A DNA stretch of 64,000 bases from Bacteroidia bacterium. GTDB taxonomy: Bacteria > Bacteroidota > Ignavibacteria > UBA10030. A model generated the notes under the pieces. It had not been told where the DNA came from. It saw nothing but the letters and a program-made list of their open reading frames with translations, and ran no database searches. A program made the position numbers and the translations under genes. Shown here piece by piece: positions 32,615 to 43,000 of this stretch. The stretch covers positions 1 through 64,000 of the forward strand of contig BQML01000014.1 of NCBI GenBank assembly GCA_022180565.1, given 5' to 3'. Position 1 is the stretch's first letter. The number at the start of each line of letters is the position of its first letter.

Positions 32615-33598
32615 TCACGGCACTTCGATGTGATTCAGGATATCCTGGACGACAGACTCCGACGAGATATCTTCGGCCTCCGCTTCGTACGTAACTGCCA
32701 CACGGTGGCGAAGCACATCCATTGCGATGACGCGAACATCTTCCGGAATGACGTATCCCCGGCGCTTGATGAACGCATGAGCCTTCGCGGCAAGAGCGAG
32801 ATTGATCGATGCGCGCGGCGACGCCCCGTAGCCGATGAGCGGAACAAGTTTCTCAAGGCCGACGGCTCCGGGGTCTCTCGTGGCAAAAACAAGATCGAGA
32901 ATATAACGTTCGATCTTCTCATCCATATAGACCTTCTTCACCGCGGCGCGGGCCGCAAGAATTTCCTTTGGCGTCACCACCGGCTTCATTGGCTTCAGGT
33001 TTCCGTCCACATTCTGTCTCATGATCTGCAGTTCTTCCTCGCGCGAGGGATAGCCGATCTTCACCTTGAGCATGAACCGGTCTACCTGAGCCTCGGGAAG
33101 CGGATAAGTTCCCTCCTGTTCAATCGGGTTTTGTGTTGCGAGAACGAGGAAGGGTTCTTCAAGCTTGTACGTATCCTCACTGATCGTCACCTGGCGCTCC
33201 TGCATTGCTTCAAGCAGGGCGCTTTGCACCTTCGCGGGCGCCCGGTTGATCTCGTCGGCAAGAATAAAGTTTGCAAAGATCGGTCCGCGCCGCGTTATGA
33301 ACTTCCCATCCTTCTGGTTATAGATCATAGTCCCCACCAGATCGGCGGGGAGAAGATCCGGAGTGAACTGGATCCGCTGGAACTTTGCATTGATCGCTCC
33401 GGCAAGCGTCTTGATCGTGAGCGTCTTGGCGAGTCCAGGAACTCCTTCCAGCAGAATGTGACCGTCGCTGAGCAGACCGATCAGCAGGCGATCGACCATG
33501 GATCGTTGCCCCACGATCACCTTCCCAACCTCCGCCGTCAGCGTGTCGACGAAGGCGCTTTCTTTGCTGATCATTTCATTGATCGATGTAATATCCAC
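32615..33598 (-). CDS. moxR: MoxR-family AAA+ ATPase
   Basis: 327 aa from the GTG at 33598 (MDITSINEMISKESAF), chosen because AAGGAG lies six bases upstream; the longer open frame would run into the tRNA-Gly region. Walker A LLEGVPGLAKTLTIKTLAG, Walker B FILADEINRAPAKVQSALLEAMQE, sensor 1 FLVLATQNPIEQEGTYPLPEAQVDRFM and the arginine-rich sensor 2 region GASPRASINLALAAKAHAFI. First gene of the seven-gene bat operon; the ATPase is thought to act as a chaperone for the vWA proteins. Confidence 0.95.
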   Translation of the reverse strand: MDITSINEMISKESAFVDTLTAEVGKVIVGQRSMVDRLLIGLLSDGHILLEGVPGLAKTLTIKTLAGAINAKFQRIQFTPDLLPADLVGTMIYNQKDGKFITRRGPIFANFILADEINRAPAKVQSALLEAMQERQVTISEDTYKLEEPFLVLATQNPIEQEGTYPLPEAQVDRFMLKVKIGYPSREEELQIMRQNVDGNLKPMKPVVTPKEILAARAAVKKVYMDEKIERYILDLVFATRDPGAVGLEKLVPLIGYGASPRASINLALAAKAHAFIKRRGYVIPEDVRVIAMDVLRHRVAVTYEAEAEDISSESVVQDILNHIEVP

Positions 33599-33622
33599 AC
33601 GAGTCTCCTTGTAAGCCAAGAT

Positions 33623-33651
33623 ATGATAACACGTTAGACGGAAATTTTCAG
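33623..33651 (-). promoter_or_regulatory. Putative promoter of the moxR-bat operon
   Basis: Minus strand CTGAAA (33646-33651), 17 bp, TATCAT (33623-33628). The -10 neighbourhood AACGTGTTATCATA is nearly identical to that of the STAS gene promoter at 45956-45984. Transcription would begin about 18 bases before the GTG start. Confidence 0.45.
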
Positions 33652-33749
33652 ACGGAGTTCCTCCCGACGACCCTTGGATAGAAAAAAATTGAGCCACTCC
33701 AGACAAGGAGCGGCCCGGTCGACGTTCGGTATGATACGCGAATCCAAAG

Positions 33750-33821
<72 letters not shown>

Positions 33822-34036
33822 ATGTTCTGTTAAGAAAAGTGCCGTCCTCTCTCGTACTTGAGGACGGTTCCGCTCCCCAGGATCCTGCCGACAAGGGGGA
33901 TCCTGAGGCGGGACATGGCTTGGCGGCAATATAGCAAGAAACGGGGCCTTGTTCAAGGATGACCCGTTCTTGCAAACCCTGAGACATTTCCTTACTCTTC
34001 ATGAGTTTTCTCCTGCATTCCTTCAAGGAATACCTT

Positions 34037-35734
34037 ATGCGAAACCGCTCTGTTGCTTCATTCTTTTATGCGCTTGTTGCCGTGCTTATGTTTACCGCCG
34101 GGGCTTCCAAAGCACCGGTGCGAGCCGCCAAGGGAATGGTCGTCTCCTCTCACTTCCTTGCTTCGGAGGTAGGCGTTCAGGTCCTCAAGAACGGCGGGAA
34201 TGCCGTGGACGCAGCGGTGGCCGTCGGTCTGGCGTTGGCTGTCGTCCACCCCGCCGCGGGAAACATCGGGGGCGGAGGGTTCATGATCGTCTTCCCCAAG
34301 GATGGACAGGTCACCACATTCGATTTCCGGGAGAAGGCTCCGCTTGCAGCGACACGGAACATGTACACCGATTCCGCTGGAAAATACATTCCAGATCTGA
34401 ATCATGAGGGGTACCTGTCCATCGGCGTACCAGGCACCATAGCGGGATTCGATCTGGCACTGAAGCGCTTCGGAACGCGATCCTGGAAAGACCTCACCGC
34501 CCCGGCCATAAAGCTTGCAGAAGACGGTTTTCCCCTCAGTTGGGACATGGCGGATGATTTTAGGTCTTTGAAGGAAGATTGGAAAAAGTACCCCGCGTCC
34601 GCACGTGTCTTTTTCAAAAAAGACACTCTTCCCTACGAACCGGGAGACATCTGGAAACAGCCGGATCTGGCGCGGGCACTGAAGCGCATTCAGCGCAACG
34701 GCCGCGACGGATTTTACAAAGGGGAAACCGCGCACATGATCGTGGCTGACATGAAACGAAACGGGGGGTTGATCACGGAAAAGGACCTTGCGCAGTACGA
34801 AGCCAGGGAACGCGTGCCCGTACACGGGACGTACCGCGGATACGACGTTTATTCCATGCCTCCGCCGAGCTCCGGAGGAACAGCATTGATCGAAATGCTG
34901 AACATTCTTGAGGGATTTGACCTCGCATCGTTTGGGCACAATTCCGCCCAGTATCTGCATGTGCTCGCCGAAGCCATGCGGCGGGCATACGCCGACCGCG
35001 CACGCCACCTTGGCGACCCGGAGTTCAATCCTTCCATGCCCATCGAAAAGCTGACTTCCAAACAGTACGCAGACGAGCTTCGCCGGTCGATCAGCCTGAA
35101 CCGCACTTCGGTCAGCGATCCGGCGCGATTCAATGACGTCTACGAGAATCCCGAGACCACGCACTACTCGGTGGTCGATGCACAGGGCAACGCGGTAGTC
35201 GTGACGTACACGCTCGAGTACGGATACGGTTCGCGCATTGTGGCGGACGGACTCGGATTTCTCTATAATAATGAAATGGGGGATTTCAATCCTCAGCCCG
35301 GGCGCACGGACAGCACCGGGATGATCGGGACCGACCCCAATCTCGTGGCGCCGGAAAAGCGCATGCTTTCCAGCATGACACCCACCATTGTGGCAAAGGA
35401 CGGCAAACCATACCTTCTCATCGGTTCTCCGGGAGGCCGAACGATCATCAATACGGTGCTACAGGTGATCCTCAATGTGATCGATTTCCGGATGAACGTG
35501 TCTGAGGCAATTACGGCGGGGCGCATTCATCATCAGTGGCTTCCGGACATCTTGCGCATCGAGCGATACGCCACAACAATGGATTCGCGAAGAATTCTTG
35601 AAATGTTCGGCCACCGGATCAGGATCATGGACGGTCAGGGGCGGGCGATGGGGATTCTGATCGATCCGGAGACCGGTCTTCGGATGGGAGCGGCGGATCC
35701 GCGGGCGGCGGATGGAGCCGCTGTGGGGTATTAG
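34037..35734 (+). CDS. ggt: Gamma-glutamyltranspeptidase
   Basis: Exported self-processing enzyme that cleaves gamma-glutamyl bonds of glutathione and related compounds. 565 aa from the ATG at 34037 (MRNRSVASFFYALVAVLMFTAGAS, signal peptide); AAGGAA upstream. Large-subunit features: GMVVSSHFLASEVGVQVLKNGGNAVDAAVAVGLALAVVHP and GNIGGGGFMIV. The self-cleavage/nucleophile motif TTHYSVVD has Thr374 as the expected new N-terminus of the small subunit. Oxyanion serines are in MLSSMTPTIV and GGRTIINTVLQ follows. Full length and apparently active. It is followed by a long imperfect hairpin. Confidence 0.95.
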   Translation: MRNRSVASFFYALVAVLMFTAGASKAPVRAAKGMVVSSHFLASEVGVQVLKNGGNAVDAAVAVGLALAVVHPAAGNIGGGGFMIVFPKDGQVTTFDFREKAPLAATRNMYTDSAGKYIPDLNHEGYLSIGVPGTIAGFDLALKRFGTRSWKDLTAPAIKLAEDGFPLSWDMADDFRSLKEDWKKYPASARVFFKKDTLPYEPGDIWKQPDLARALKRIQRNGRDGFYKGETAHMIVADMKRNGGLITEKDLAQYEARERVPVHGTYRGYDVYSMPPPSSGGTALIEMLNILEGFDLASFGHNSAQYLHVLAEAMRRAYADRARHLGDPEFNPSMPIEKLTSKQYADELRRSISLNRTSVSDPARFNDVYENPETTHYSVVDAQGNAVVVTYTLEYGYGSRIVADGLGFLYNNEMGDFNPQPGRTDSTGMIGTDPNLVAPEKRMLSSMTPTIVAKDGKPYLLIGSPGGRTIINTVLQVILNVIDFRMNVSEAITAGRIHHQWLPDILRIERYATTMDSRRILEMFGHRIRIMDGQGRAMGILIDPETGLRMGAADPRAADGAAVGY

Positions 35735-35744
35735 AATTTTGAAC

Positions 35745-35789
35745 CCGGTATTCGGCAATTTCCCTTGGGCAGAGGGATTGCCGAACCGG
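35745..35789. repeat. Long imperfect hairpin between ggt and the ZIP-cNMP gene
   Basis: Left arm segments CCGG (35745-35748), TTCGGCAAT (35751-35759) and CCCT (35762-35765) pair in order with AGGG (35773-35776), ATTGCCGAA (35777-35785) and CCGG (35786-35789): 17 base pairs with two 2-base bulges and a 7-base loop. It ends 20 bases before the GTG start of the transporter. No T-run follows, so it may be an mRNA-stabilising or regulatory hairpin as well as a weak terminator. Confidence 0.5.
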
Positions 35790-35808
35790 CGAAGGGAAAT
35801 CCAATCTC

Positions 35809-37143
35809 GTGTTTGAGCAAACTTCCATGGAAACGGTTCTCGGCGCCTCGGCGATGGCGGTCTTGGCGATGGTGTCACTCATCCTGGGCACCGCCATCGG
35901 AGTGTATGTCAAGCCGTCGCAGAGGACCAATGCGGTCATCATGGCGTTCGGAACCGGGGCGTTGATCCAGGCGCTGTCGCTGGAGCTGGCATATGAGGGG
36001 GCGGAAAGGCTCATGCACCATGAGCATCTTGACGGCTTCACAAGCTGGCTCTGGGTGGCGGCAGGATTCATTGCCGGCGGGACGGTGTATTACGTTGCCA
36101 ACAGAATCCTGGAAGAGCGCGGCGCCGCTCTTCGCCATCCCGCCATGGCAAAACTGTACATGCTGAACAAGAAGAGAAAGGAATCGGCGGCCATTCTGTC
36201 CAGCCTTTCGAAAATCGACCTTGTGCGGTCACTGCCTCCCGAAGAAATCGAGGATGTCCTGGTCTGTGTTCAACCGGTACGTGTTCCTGCGGGGAAAACG
36301 ATTTTCAAGAAAGGAGATGATGGAGATGCACTGTATTTGATTGAGGAGGGCGTGGTGCGGATCACGACCGGCAGTAACAAGCGAAAGGGAGCGAAGACAC
36401 TTGCGGAACTCGGACCCGGCGACTCATTCGGCGAAATGGCGCTTCTCATGGGAGAACCGCGCTCGGCTACGGCGGTGGCAATGGCGGATACCTCGCTTTT
36501 GCGGATTGACAAAGTGCATTTCGACGAGTTGCTGGAGCGCTCGCCGAACCTTCGTCGGGCCGTCGAGAAGCTGAACTCTCAGCGACTGGTCACCAACGTG
36601 GAGTCGAGTAAGGGGGATATTGACGCCGAACAATGGCAGCGTGCCGCATTGGCCAACATTCAGCGCCTGACACGTTCCGAGGAAGTTACGATGATGCACA
36701 CGCACGTTACCCCCGGTGCGGCTCTGGCCATTTTTTTGGGAGCCATGCTTGACGGGATCCCGGAGTCGGTGGTTATCGGATCGAGTTACGTCTCCTTGAA
36801 CACTTTTGGATTCACCTTCCTGGCAGCGGTCTTTCTTTCCAATCTCCCCGAAGCCGTGGCTAGTGCAACAGCCATGCATGCAGCCGGGTTTAGCAAGTTG
36901 AAGATCTTCGGCCTGTGGGGAACTTTGGTTGCCGCGGGTGCAGTCGCCGCTGCTCTTGGCAATATCTTTCTGGCTGACGCACCGGCAACGACGCTGACCC
37001 TGGTGGGCGCAATTGCGGGCGGCGGAATCCTCGCCATGGTGGCATCCGTTATGATGCCGGAAGCGTACGAGGATGGTGGGCCCTCCGTTGGACTCGCAAC
37101 CATCGCTGGATTCCTCTGCGCGTTTCTCTTCAGTTTCATCTAG
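35809..37143 (+). CDS. ZIP-type metal transporter interrupted by a cyclic-nucleotide-binding domain
   Basis: 444 aa; start GTG at 35809 (an ATG at 35827 is the alternative). Three N-terminal membrane helices (about 8-28, 42-62, 78-100), then a soluble segment of about 190 residues with a cNMP-binding domain (VPAGKTIFKKGDDGDALYLIEEGVVRIT; FGEMALLMGEPRSATAVAMADTSLLRI, the phosphate-binding cassette), then five helices. TM4 has AIFLGAMLDGIPESVVIG and TM5 FLSNLPEAVASATAM, the metal-site pattern of ZIP proteins. The insertion falls in the TM3-TM4 loop, normally a His-rich cytosolic loop. I infer a metal/cation transporter gated or regulated by cyclic nucleotide. The substrate is unknown; Zn, Fe or Mn are likely. 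Confidence 0.8.
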   Translation: MFEQTSMETVLGASAMAVLAMVSLILGTAIGVYVKPSQRTNAVIMAFGTGALIQALSLELAYEGAERLMHHEHLDGFTSWLWVAAGFIAGGTVYYVANRILEERGAALRHPAMAKLYMLNKKRKESAAILSSLSKIDLVRSLPPEEIEDVLVCVQPVRVPAGKTIFKKGDDGDALYLIEEGVVRITTGSNKRKGAKTLAELGPGDSFGEMALLMGEPRSATAVAMADTSLLRIDKVHFDELLERSPNLRRAVEKLNSQRLVTNVESSKGDIDAEQWQRAALANIQRLTRSEEVTMMHTHVTPGAALAIFLGAMLDGIPESVVIGSSYVSLNTFGFTFLAAVFLSNLPEAVASATAMHAAGFSKLKIFGLWGTLVAAGAVAAALGNIFLADAPATTLTLVGAIAGGGILAMVASVMMPEAYEDGGPSVGLATIAGFLCAFLFSFI

Positions 37144-37228
37144 GCGAGATCCCCGCGTTTTGTGAACAATCCACAATCGAGTGCTCTTCAAGGGAAGATT
37201 TCGAAGTTGTGCTTTCGTCGGGCGAATC

Positions 37229-40081
37229 TCACCACCTTCCCTCCTTTGCCCACTGCGTTCCACACATGACCTGGTAGGGACATCCAGGGCATTCCTTTTT
37301 CAAATCTGACGCCGGGAGAAACTGCTGCTCGGGGTCCTGGATTTCTTTGACAAGCCCAAGGATCACGGTATGCAGATTTCTTTGCATTTCTTCGGTGACG
37401 ATTCCGTCTTTTGAGAGGCCGGTCTCAATCGTTGGGTCCAGGTAGTTTCTTCCAAGAAACACATAAGCCGGCACAATCTTCCCGACCTCCTCACCCGAAA
37501 TCTCGGAGTACAGCAGGTTGTACATCGGAAGCTGGAGAGATCCAATGGACTCAGTCCAGGTCTTTCTGACGGCCGGATCGAACTTCTTCCAGGCAACTCG
37601 GTACGGCGTGTCGTCGTGGCGGATCTTGTAATCAAGGATGTACACCTTCCCGTCCCCCCTTCGCTCGATGCGATCGATCCTTCCGCTGAGATGAGCACCA
37701 TCCTTCACGGCCGATACTTTCTGCTCCAATCCCAACAACTCAACAGTCTGCGTTTCGACGATTTTCATCTGGTACTCTTCGAGAAACTCTCTCAGTTTTG
37801 CCTGTGTCTGCCGTTTCAGGAGATACACCGCCCCGTTTTGGCTCAACCCGAATGTTTTCTCGAACACGGCATCGATGAGGCTTTCCAGTTTTGCTGTATC
37901 GAGATCCCTTTTCTTCAAGGTTGTTCCTATCAAAGGATCGAAGAATTCCTTGAGAATCCGGTGAATCAGATTTCCAACATCGAGTTGTTCGATCTCCTCC
38001 CGCACTTCCTCGCGTTCCTCCAGGCCCAGGATGTATCGATAGTAGAACCTGATCTGGCATTTGAGATACACGTCAAGCGCCGTCGTGCTAAACTCAAAAT
38101 CCCTCAGCATGCCGGCAACACTTTCTGTCTTCGGAATGGGCTGCGGTTCCCTTTGTGCCAGATGGATCCTGTAGCGAACCGTTCCCATCGGCGACCCGTC
38201 GTTCTCCTGCGTCTGCTTCCACAAAATCTTTTCGATGAACCTGCTGCGCTGTCGCGAATCATTTTCCATGAAGAACACGTGTACTTCCTTCGCTCCCTCA
38301 ATCAGGCCGTTGAAGTGGTACTCAATGAGCTTTTCGCGATCCCGATGAGTTTCCATTCCGAGCCTTTCCCGGAGTTTTTGGGGAATGAGCATACCGGCGC
38401 TTCGTCCGCCCGGAAGGATGTCATCGCTTGCATCAAGGACAAACACACGGTCGAACGAAAGAGAACGCGTTTCGAGCAGTCCCAGGACTTGGAGACCCCG
38501 GAGAGGCGTCCCCGGAAACGGAACGGCTTGGGGGCCGATATAACTCCGGAGAAATGTCGCGTAACTCGTTGCATCATCAAAGACCCTTGTGGCGGCTTCC
38601 GATCGGAGGATCACCTCCACAATCTCGAGGAGCTTTCCGGCATACCGTGCAAACAGCGGATGCCGCCAGGCTGTGCTTTCGTCGCTGATAAAGAAAACCA
38701 AATCCCGGATTTTTTGGGCAAACGCCCCCAGCGTTTCCGGTTTCAAGAACGGCCGGATCGTCCTGTCGTGCATGCTCTTCAGATGTTCCTTGAGCGCCGT
38801 TGCCGACAAGGGCTCCGTCTCAGACGAGAGGCCAGCGGCGATTCGTTCGAAGAGGACATGGCGGCCTTCCAAATCCCGAAGTTCCACGATCGTGGCCCCC
38901 TCCCTTGCCAGGGTCTCCTCGAGGGCGTGGAAGAGTACACGCGTCACATCCGTGCGCCCTGTCATTCTCACATTCTTGATGTACGGGTGAAGCACAAAAC
39001 GAAAATAGGCATTCTTGTGAACGGCTTCACCCTGCGCACCGGCAACGAGATCCAGGAGGCTTCCCAACAGACCGTAGAGCGGTGTACGGGCCAGAGGATA
39101 TCCCAGCGAAATGTTGTAGGCCTCTTCCTCGAACAGCGAAAGGGCCTGATACAGAACGGGGAACAGCGATTCGGACGACGGAAGAACGATCACTGTTCGT
39201 TCATCGAGAGGTTTGCCCTCATCCAGGATGGATTTCAACCGCGCGCTGAGAGCAAACACCTGCCCGTGCGTGTCCGTCGATCGATAGAAGTGGATTCGCG
39301 GACCGCCGCGCTTTCCTTCAGAGGACACCGATCCCTCAAACAGATCCATTTGACCCGACGAGTCGTCACCGTCGAGAAGCCATCCGATCTGATTCTTCAA
39401 TCCCGGGCCATCCTGAAAGATCATGACAGCGTGGTCGGTCTTTGCAAGGCGTTCAAACAGTCGGCGGTCGGTCGGGGTGAGTGCATAGAAGCCGGCCAGA
39501 ATGATACGTGTATAGCGGGATAAATCCAGCTCCCCTGCGCGTGTCGCGACCTCGACAAGCCGCGTCGAACGGGTGGAGAGACCGTTTCGTTTCAGGCGAT
39601 CGTAGAATTCCTCATAGTATTTTGCCAGGAGATGGCGCTCGCCAAACGTAAGGCTTCCCAGCTCTTCGGCTACGTGTTTCGCATCTGCCCCGGCGAGCAG
39701 AAGTTCCTCCAATTCGTCAAACAAACGGAATCCCAGCGGGAGGAAACGATCAAACGAAGCGAAGTGGTCACCTCCGAGGCGCGGAGAAACGCTGTGGATC
39801 TCGTAGAGCAGCGATGCCGCATCGAGCATGTCGATGTCACGCCCTTTTCCCCCGAGATGTTCTTTCCTCAAATGGTCGATGAATTCATCATACGAAAACA
39901 CGAGCGGCGGAAGGAAGGCTGAACCGCGACGGTTGGCAAGGACCTTGCGAAGCACATGAGAAGGCCGCTTTCCCGGAAACACCACCAGCATTCGGGTAAG
40001 ATCCGTCTCTACAACCCCGATGTGGTGTGCGACCTCTGCTATGAGATCCGCTGTCGAGGGAATAACGTGAACAGCGCTCAT
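37229..40081 (-). CDS. addB: AddB-like helicase-fold/PD-(D/E)XK nuclease subunit
   Basis: 950 aa. Partner of AddA in double-strand-break end resection. The N-terminus (LTRMLVVFPGKRPSHVLRKVLANR) is the inactivated helicase-like region. The nuclease domain near residues 700-900 has GNLIHRILKEFFDP, LSGRIDRIERRGDGKVYILDYKIR (Asp and Asp-Tyr-Lys of the PD-(D/E)XK site) and QLPMYNLLY. Four cysteines of an iron-sulfur staple are visible: one in YLKCQIRFYYRYILGL and three in CPGCPYQVMCG near the C-terminus. It overlaps addA by 4 bp. Long open frames on the opposite strand (37616-39523 and others) are shadows. Confidence 0.9.
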   Translation of the reverse strand: MSAVHVIPSTADLIAEVAHHIGVVETDLTRMLVVFPGKRPSHVLRKVLANRRGSAFLPPLVFSYDEFIDHLRKEHLGGKGRDIDMLDAASLLYEIHSVSPRLGGDHFASFDRFLPLGFRLFDELEELLLAGADAKHVAEELGSLTFGERHLLAKYYEEFYDRLKRNGLSTRSTRLVEVATRAGELDLSRYTRIILAGFYALTPTDRRLFERLAKTDHAVMIFQDGPGLKNQIGWLLDGDDSSGQMDLFEGSVSSEGKRGGPRIHFYRSTDTHGQVFALSARLKSILDEGKPLDERTVIVLPSSESLFPVLYQALSLFEEEAYNISLGYPLARTPLYGLLGSLLDLVAGAQGEAVHKNAYFRFVLHPYIKNVRMTGRTDVTRVLFHALEETLAREGATIVELRDLEGRHVLFERIAAGLSSETEPLSATALKEHLKSMHDRTIRPFLKPETLGAFAQKIRDLVFFISDESTAWRHPLFARYAGKLLEIVEVILRSEAATRVFDDATSYATFLRSYIGPQAVPFPGTPLRGLQVLGLLETRSLSFDRVFVLDASDDILPGGRSAGMLIPQKLRERLGMETHRDREKLIEYHFNGLIEGAKEVHVFFMENDSRQRSRFIEKILWKQTQENDGSPMGTVRYRIHLAQREPQPIPKTESVAGMLRDFEFSTTALDVYLKCQIRFYYRYILGLEEREEVREEIEQLDVGNLIHRILKEFFDPLIGTTLKKRDLDTAKLESLIDAVFEKTFGLSQNGAVYLLKRQTQAKLREFLEEYQMKIVETQTVELLGLEQKVSAVKDGAHLSGRIDRIERRGDGKVYILDYKIRHDDTPYRVAWKKFDPAVRKTWTESIGSLQLPMYNLLYSEISGEEVGKIVPAYVFLGRNYLDPTIETGLSKDGIVTEEMQRNLHTVILGLVKEIQDPEQQFLPASDLKKECPGCPYQVMCGTQWAKEGRW

Positions 40082-43000
40082 TCAACGCTCCTACAGACAT
40101 TTTTGTCCACATATGCCAGCACGCCCTTGATTGTTCTGCCGGGAAAAATTTCCGAAAGAATCGTCATGTAATTCCTCACCTGTTCCCCGTAGTCCCGTTG
40201 CTCCTCCCCGGTCTTGAAATCGACCACGGTGACTTCATTGGTATCGACGATCACGCGGTCCATTCGGAAGAGCCTTCCGTCCGATGCCGCAAACTCGCGC
40301 TCGTTGAGGATCGTTCGTCCCTCCCGCGGCTCGAAGAACGGCGCGAAGGATGGCTCGCTGAGAAAACGGGCAAGGAGAGACTCGAGGTCTTCCGGCCCGG
40401 GCCAAGGTCCGCCCTCCTTCTCTTCTTCCTCGATGGCTTTTCGGACCGTTTCCGCCACGGTTCCATCCACGACATGAATCCTGGCAAGAATGGCATGGAT
40501 GCGCTCCCCGCGCTGTGTTTCTTCCAGGTTAAGCCTCTCGGCGGTTGCAGGCTCCCTCCTGAGGTGTGCAGGGTGGAGCAACGGCACGCGATTCTCGCTC
40601 TCTTCCGATTGTTCCCTCATCTTCGGTTTCTTCCTGGGTCCGAAATATTCTCTGGGAAGAAAAGCCGAGGGTTGTTTTGCCTGAGGGTATTGCACACCGA
40701 GGATGTACATTTCGTCCTTCGCCCGCGTAAGGGCCACGTAAAGCTTGTTCAACTGATCGACCGTTCCGTTAAACTCACGATCGAAAAGGAGTTTCTCCAG
40801 AGACGGGTTGTCCTCGGCCTGTTTCTTCACCAATCTCAGAAGCCGAACTCCCTCCGGAGTTTCCTCCATGTACACCCTGTCGAACCGAAGGGGCACATCG
40901 TACAGCAGAACGATGACGACACGGAAATCGAGACCCTTTGCCTTGTGAACAGTCATGACGCGGACAGCGTTAATGTCCGGAGGCACATCCATGTTCCAGT
41001 CTGAATCCTCCGAGATCTCCTCGGAAAACTCCACAAATTCCGCAAGGCTGTTTTGCCCGCGTGATTCGAAATGCTGAATGACCTCCAGAAGCTTTACCAG
41101 GGCGGCCTCCTCCCCCGGCATAAGCTCGAACACGTTGAACCTCTTGTAGATCTCCGTTGCAAGATCGTAGAGCGGGAGATAGCCCGTGAGCGTGAAGAGG
41201 GATTCCAGGTACCGCTCCCAGAGTTCGGGGCGGTGTTCCCGGAACAACACGTACAACGGACGGCGCGAACCGCTGTGCCGTTTTTCCCGCGCCAAAGCCC
41301 GAAGATCCTCCGTGTTCAACTCAATGCCGTCGTTCGAGAGCCTGGCGGCAAAGAGGTCTCCAAGGAGAAACGTAGCAAGCGAGAGATCGTCGATCGGAGA
41401 ATCGAGAAACCGCAGAAGGGCCAGCAATTCGCCGATGATTTTGCGCGTACGGATATCCAGTGTGCTGAAAGGAATGAACTCGTATCCCGCCTCATTGAGC
41501 CATCCGCTCACCTTCACCACATCTTCGTTTTCAGGTGTCAGGATCGCGCAATCGCGGAGACGATATCCACGGCTCAGGCAGTCGCCGATGATGCGCAGAA
41601 TAACCTCGCGCTCGGGCCGTGTTTCTGTATCCCCCTCGAACACCAAGGTTTCCACCAGTCCCTTGCCCTTTGCGTCCGGCCGGGGTCGCTGGCGGAAGGA
41701 TGCAAGTCCGCTTGCCTGCGCGGCTCCCGACATGACCTGGAGAGGTACGATTTCATGAAACACCTTGCGCGTGTACTCGAGGATGTTTTCGCCGCTCCGA
41801 TAATTCATCTCAAGATTCAGTATTTCGGGCGGGGCGGAAGGAAAATAGGCACCCTCCATCAATCGCTTCATGATCCGCCAATCCGCCCCGCGGAAGCCAT
41901 AAATGGATTGCTTCATATCGCCCACAACAAACAGGGTACCCTGGGCGCCGAGGGAGTTTTCGATAAGGGGCTTCAGCGTCTCCCACTGAATGGGAGAGGT
42001 GTCCTGAAATTCATCGATGAGAAAGTGATGAATGGTTTCCCCGAGCGACAGATAGAGCTCCGGCACCGCTCCCTCCCGGACGAACGTTGCCAGACGGAGC
42101 GTCATATCCCCCAAATCCACCGCGGCTTCTCTCCGTTTGATCCGATCGAGCGTTTCTCTCAGAAGACGATGCGTTCTGATATAGGGTTCGAAATGCATGC
42201 GGGCATGGACGCCGATAAGATCTGCCCGAAGGGCTTCGATCTCCGAGCACAGCGACGCCGAAGCGTTGAGGAATTTGGCAAGTTCGATTTTCGGCGATTT
42301 GCTCTTGAGGACCGGCGGATTAGGAAACTGGAGATCAAGCAGTCGGGCAAATCTCCGTGCCTGCGCTTCCTTTCGATACGTCACGAACCGAGAATGCGGG
42401 ACGACGCTGGAACGGTCCAGCATCGTACCCAATTGCTCGACCAGAGCGCACAATCGCGCAGCGTTCGCTTCAAACTCTTCTGACCGGTTTTGCTCCAGGA
42501 GCGGCTGTGCGGTCGAGACGATCCGTGCGTAGAGGTTCTTTACCTGGCGGGCGAGTTCACGATACGGATTCCAGTGAAACCTGGCATCAACCTTGCGGGT
42601 CAGCACGAGGAGTTCCACGAGATCCAGAAGCAGTCCGGCCGACGGCGAGCCCGGCTTGATTCCGCCCGCGAATTCTTCGAAAGCCTCATCAAGCATGGGG
42701 CGGCTGTCGATGACGATGTCGAATCCCGGCGGGAAGCCAAACTCCAGAGCCGACGATTTGAACACGCGCGCCAGGAAGCTGTCGATGGTCTGCACCTGAA
42801 ACTCGCCGTACCGATCAAGAATGGTCTCAAGCATTTCGGCCGCGCGCGTGCGGATTTCCGGCTTCTCCAGCGAAACCAGAGTTGAGAGTTCAGTCAGCGT
42901 TTCTTCGTTTCCCTGTGCTGCTTCTTTCAGGAGGTCCAGCACCCGCCGTTTCATTTCCATCGCGGCATTATTCGTGAAGGTAATGGCGAGGACGTGCTCG

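Noticed and set aside
33842-33867. 8-bp hairpin CCGTCCTC/GAGGACGG upstream of tRNA-Gly
   Set aside because: The 10-base loop and missing clear T-tract make a terminator call too weak.
34058-35164. 368-residue minus-strand frame
   Set aside because: Shadow of the gamma-glutamyltranspeptidase gene, without recognisable motifs.
37616-39523. 635-residue open frame on the plus strand
   Set aside because: It lies antisense to addB, has no recognisable domain and no ribosome-binding site; addB explains the region.
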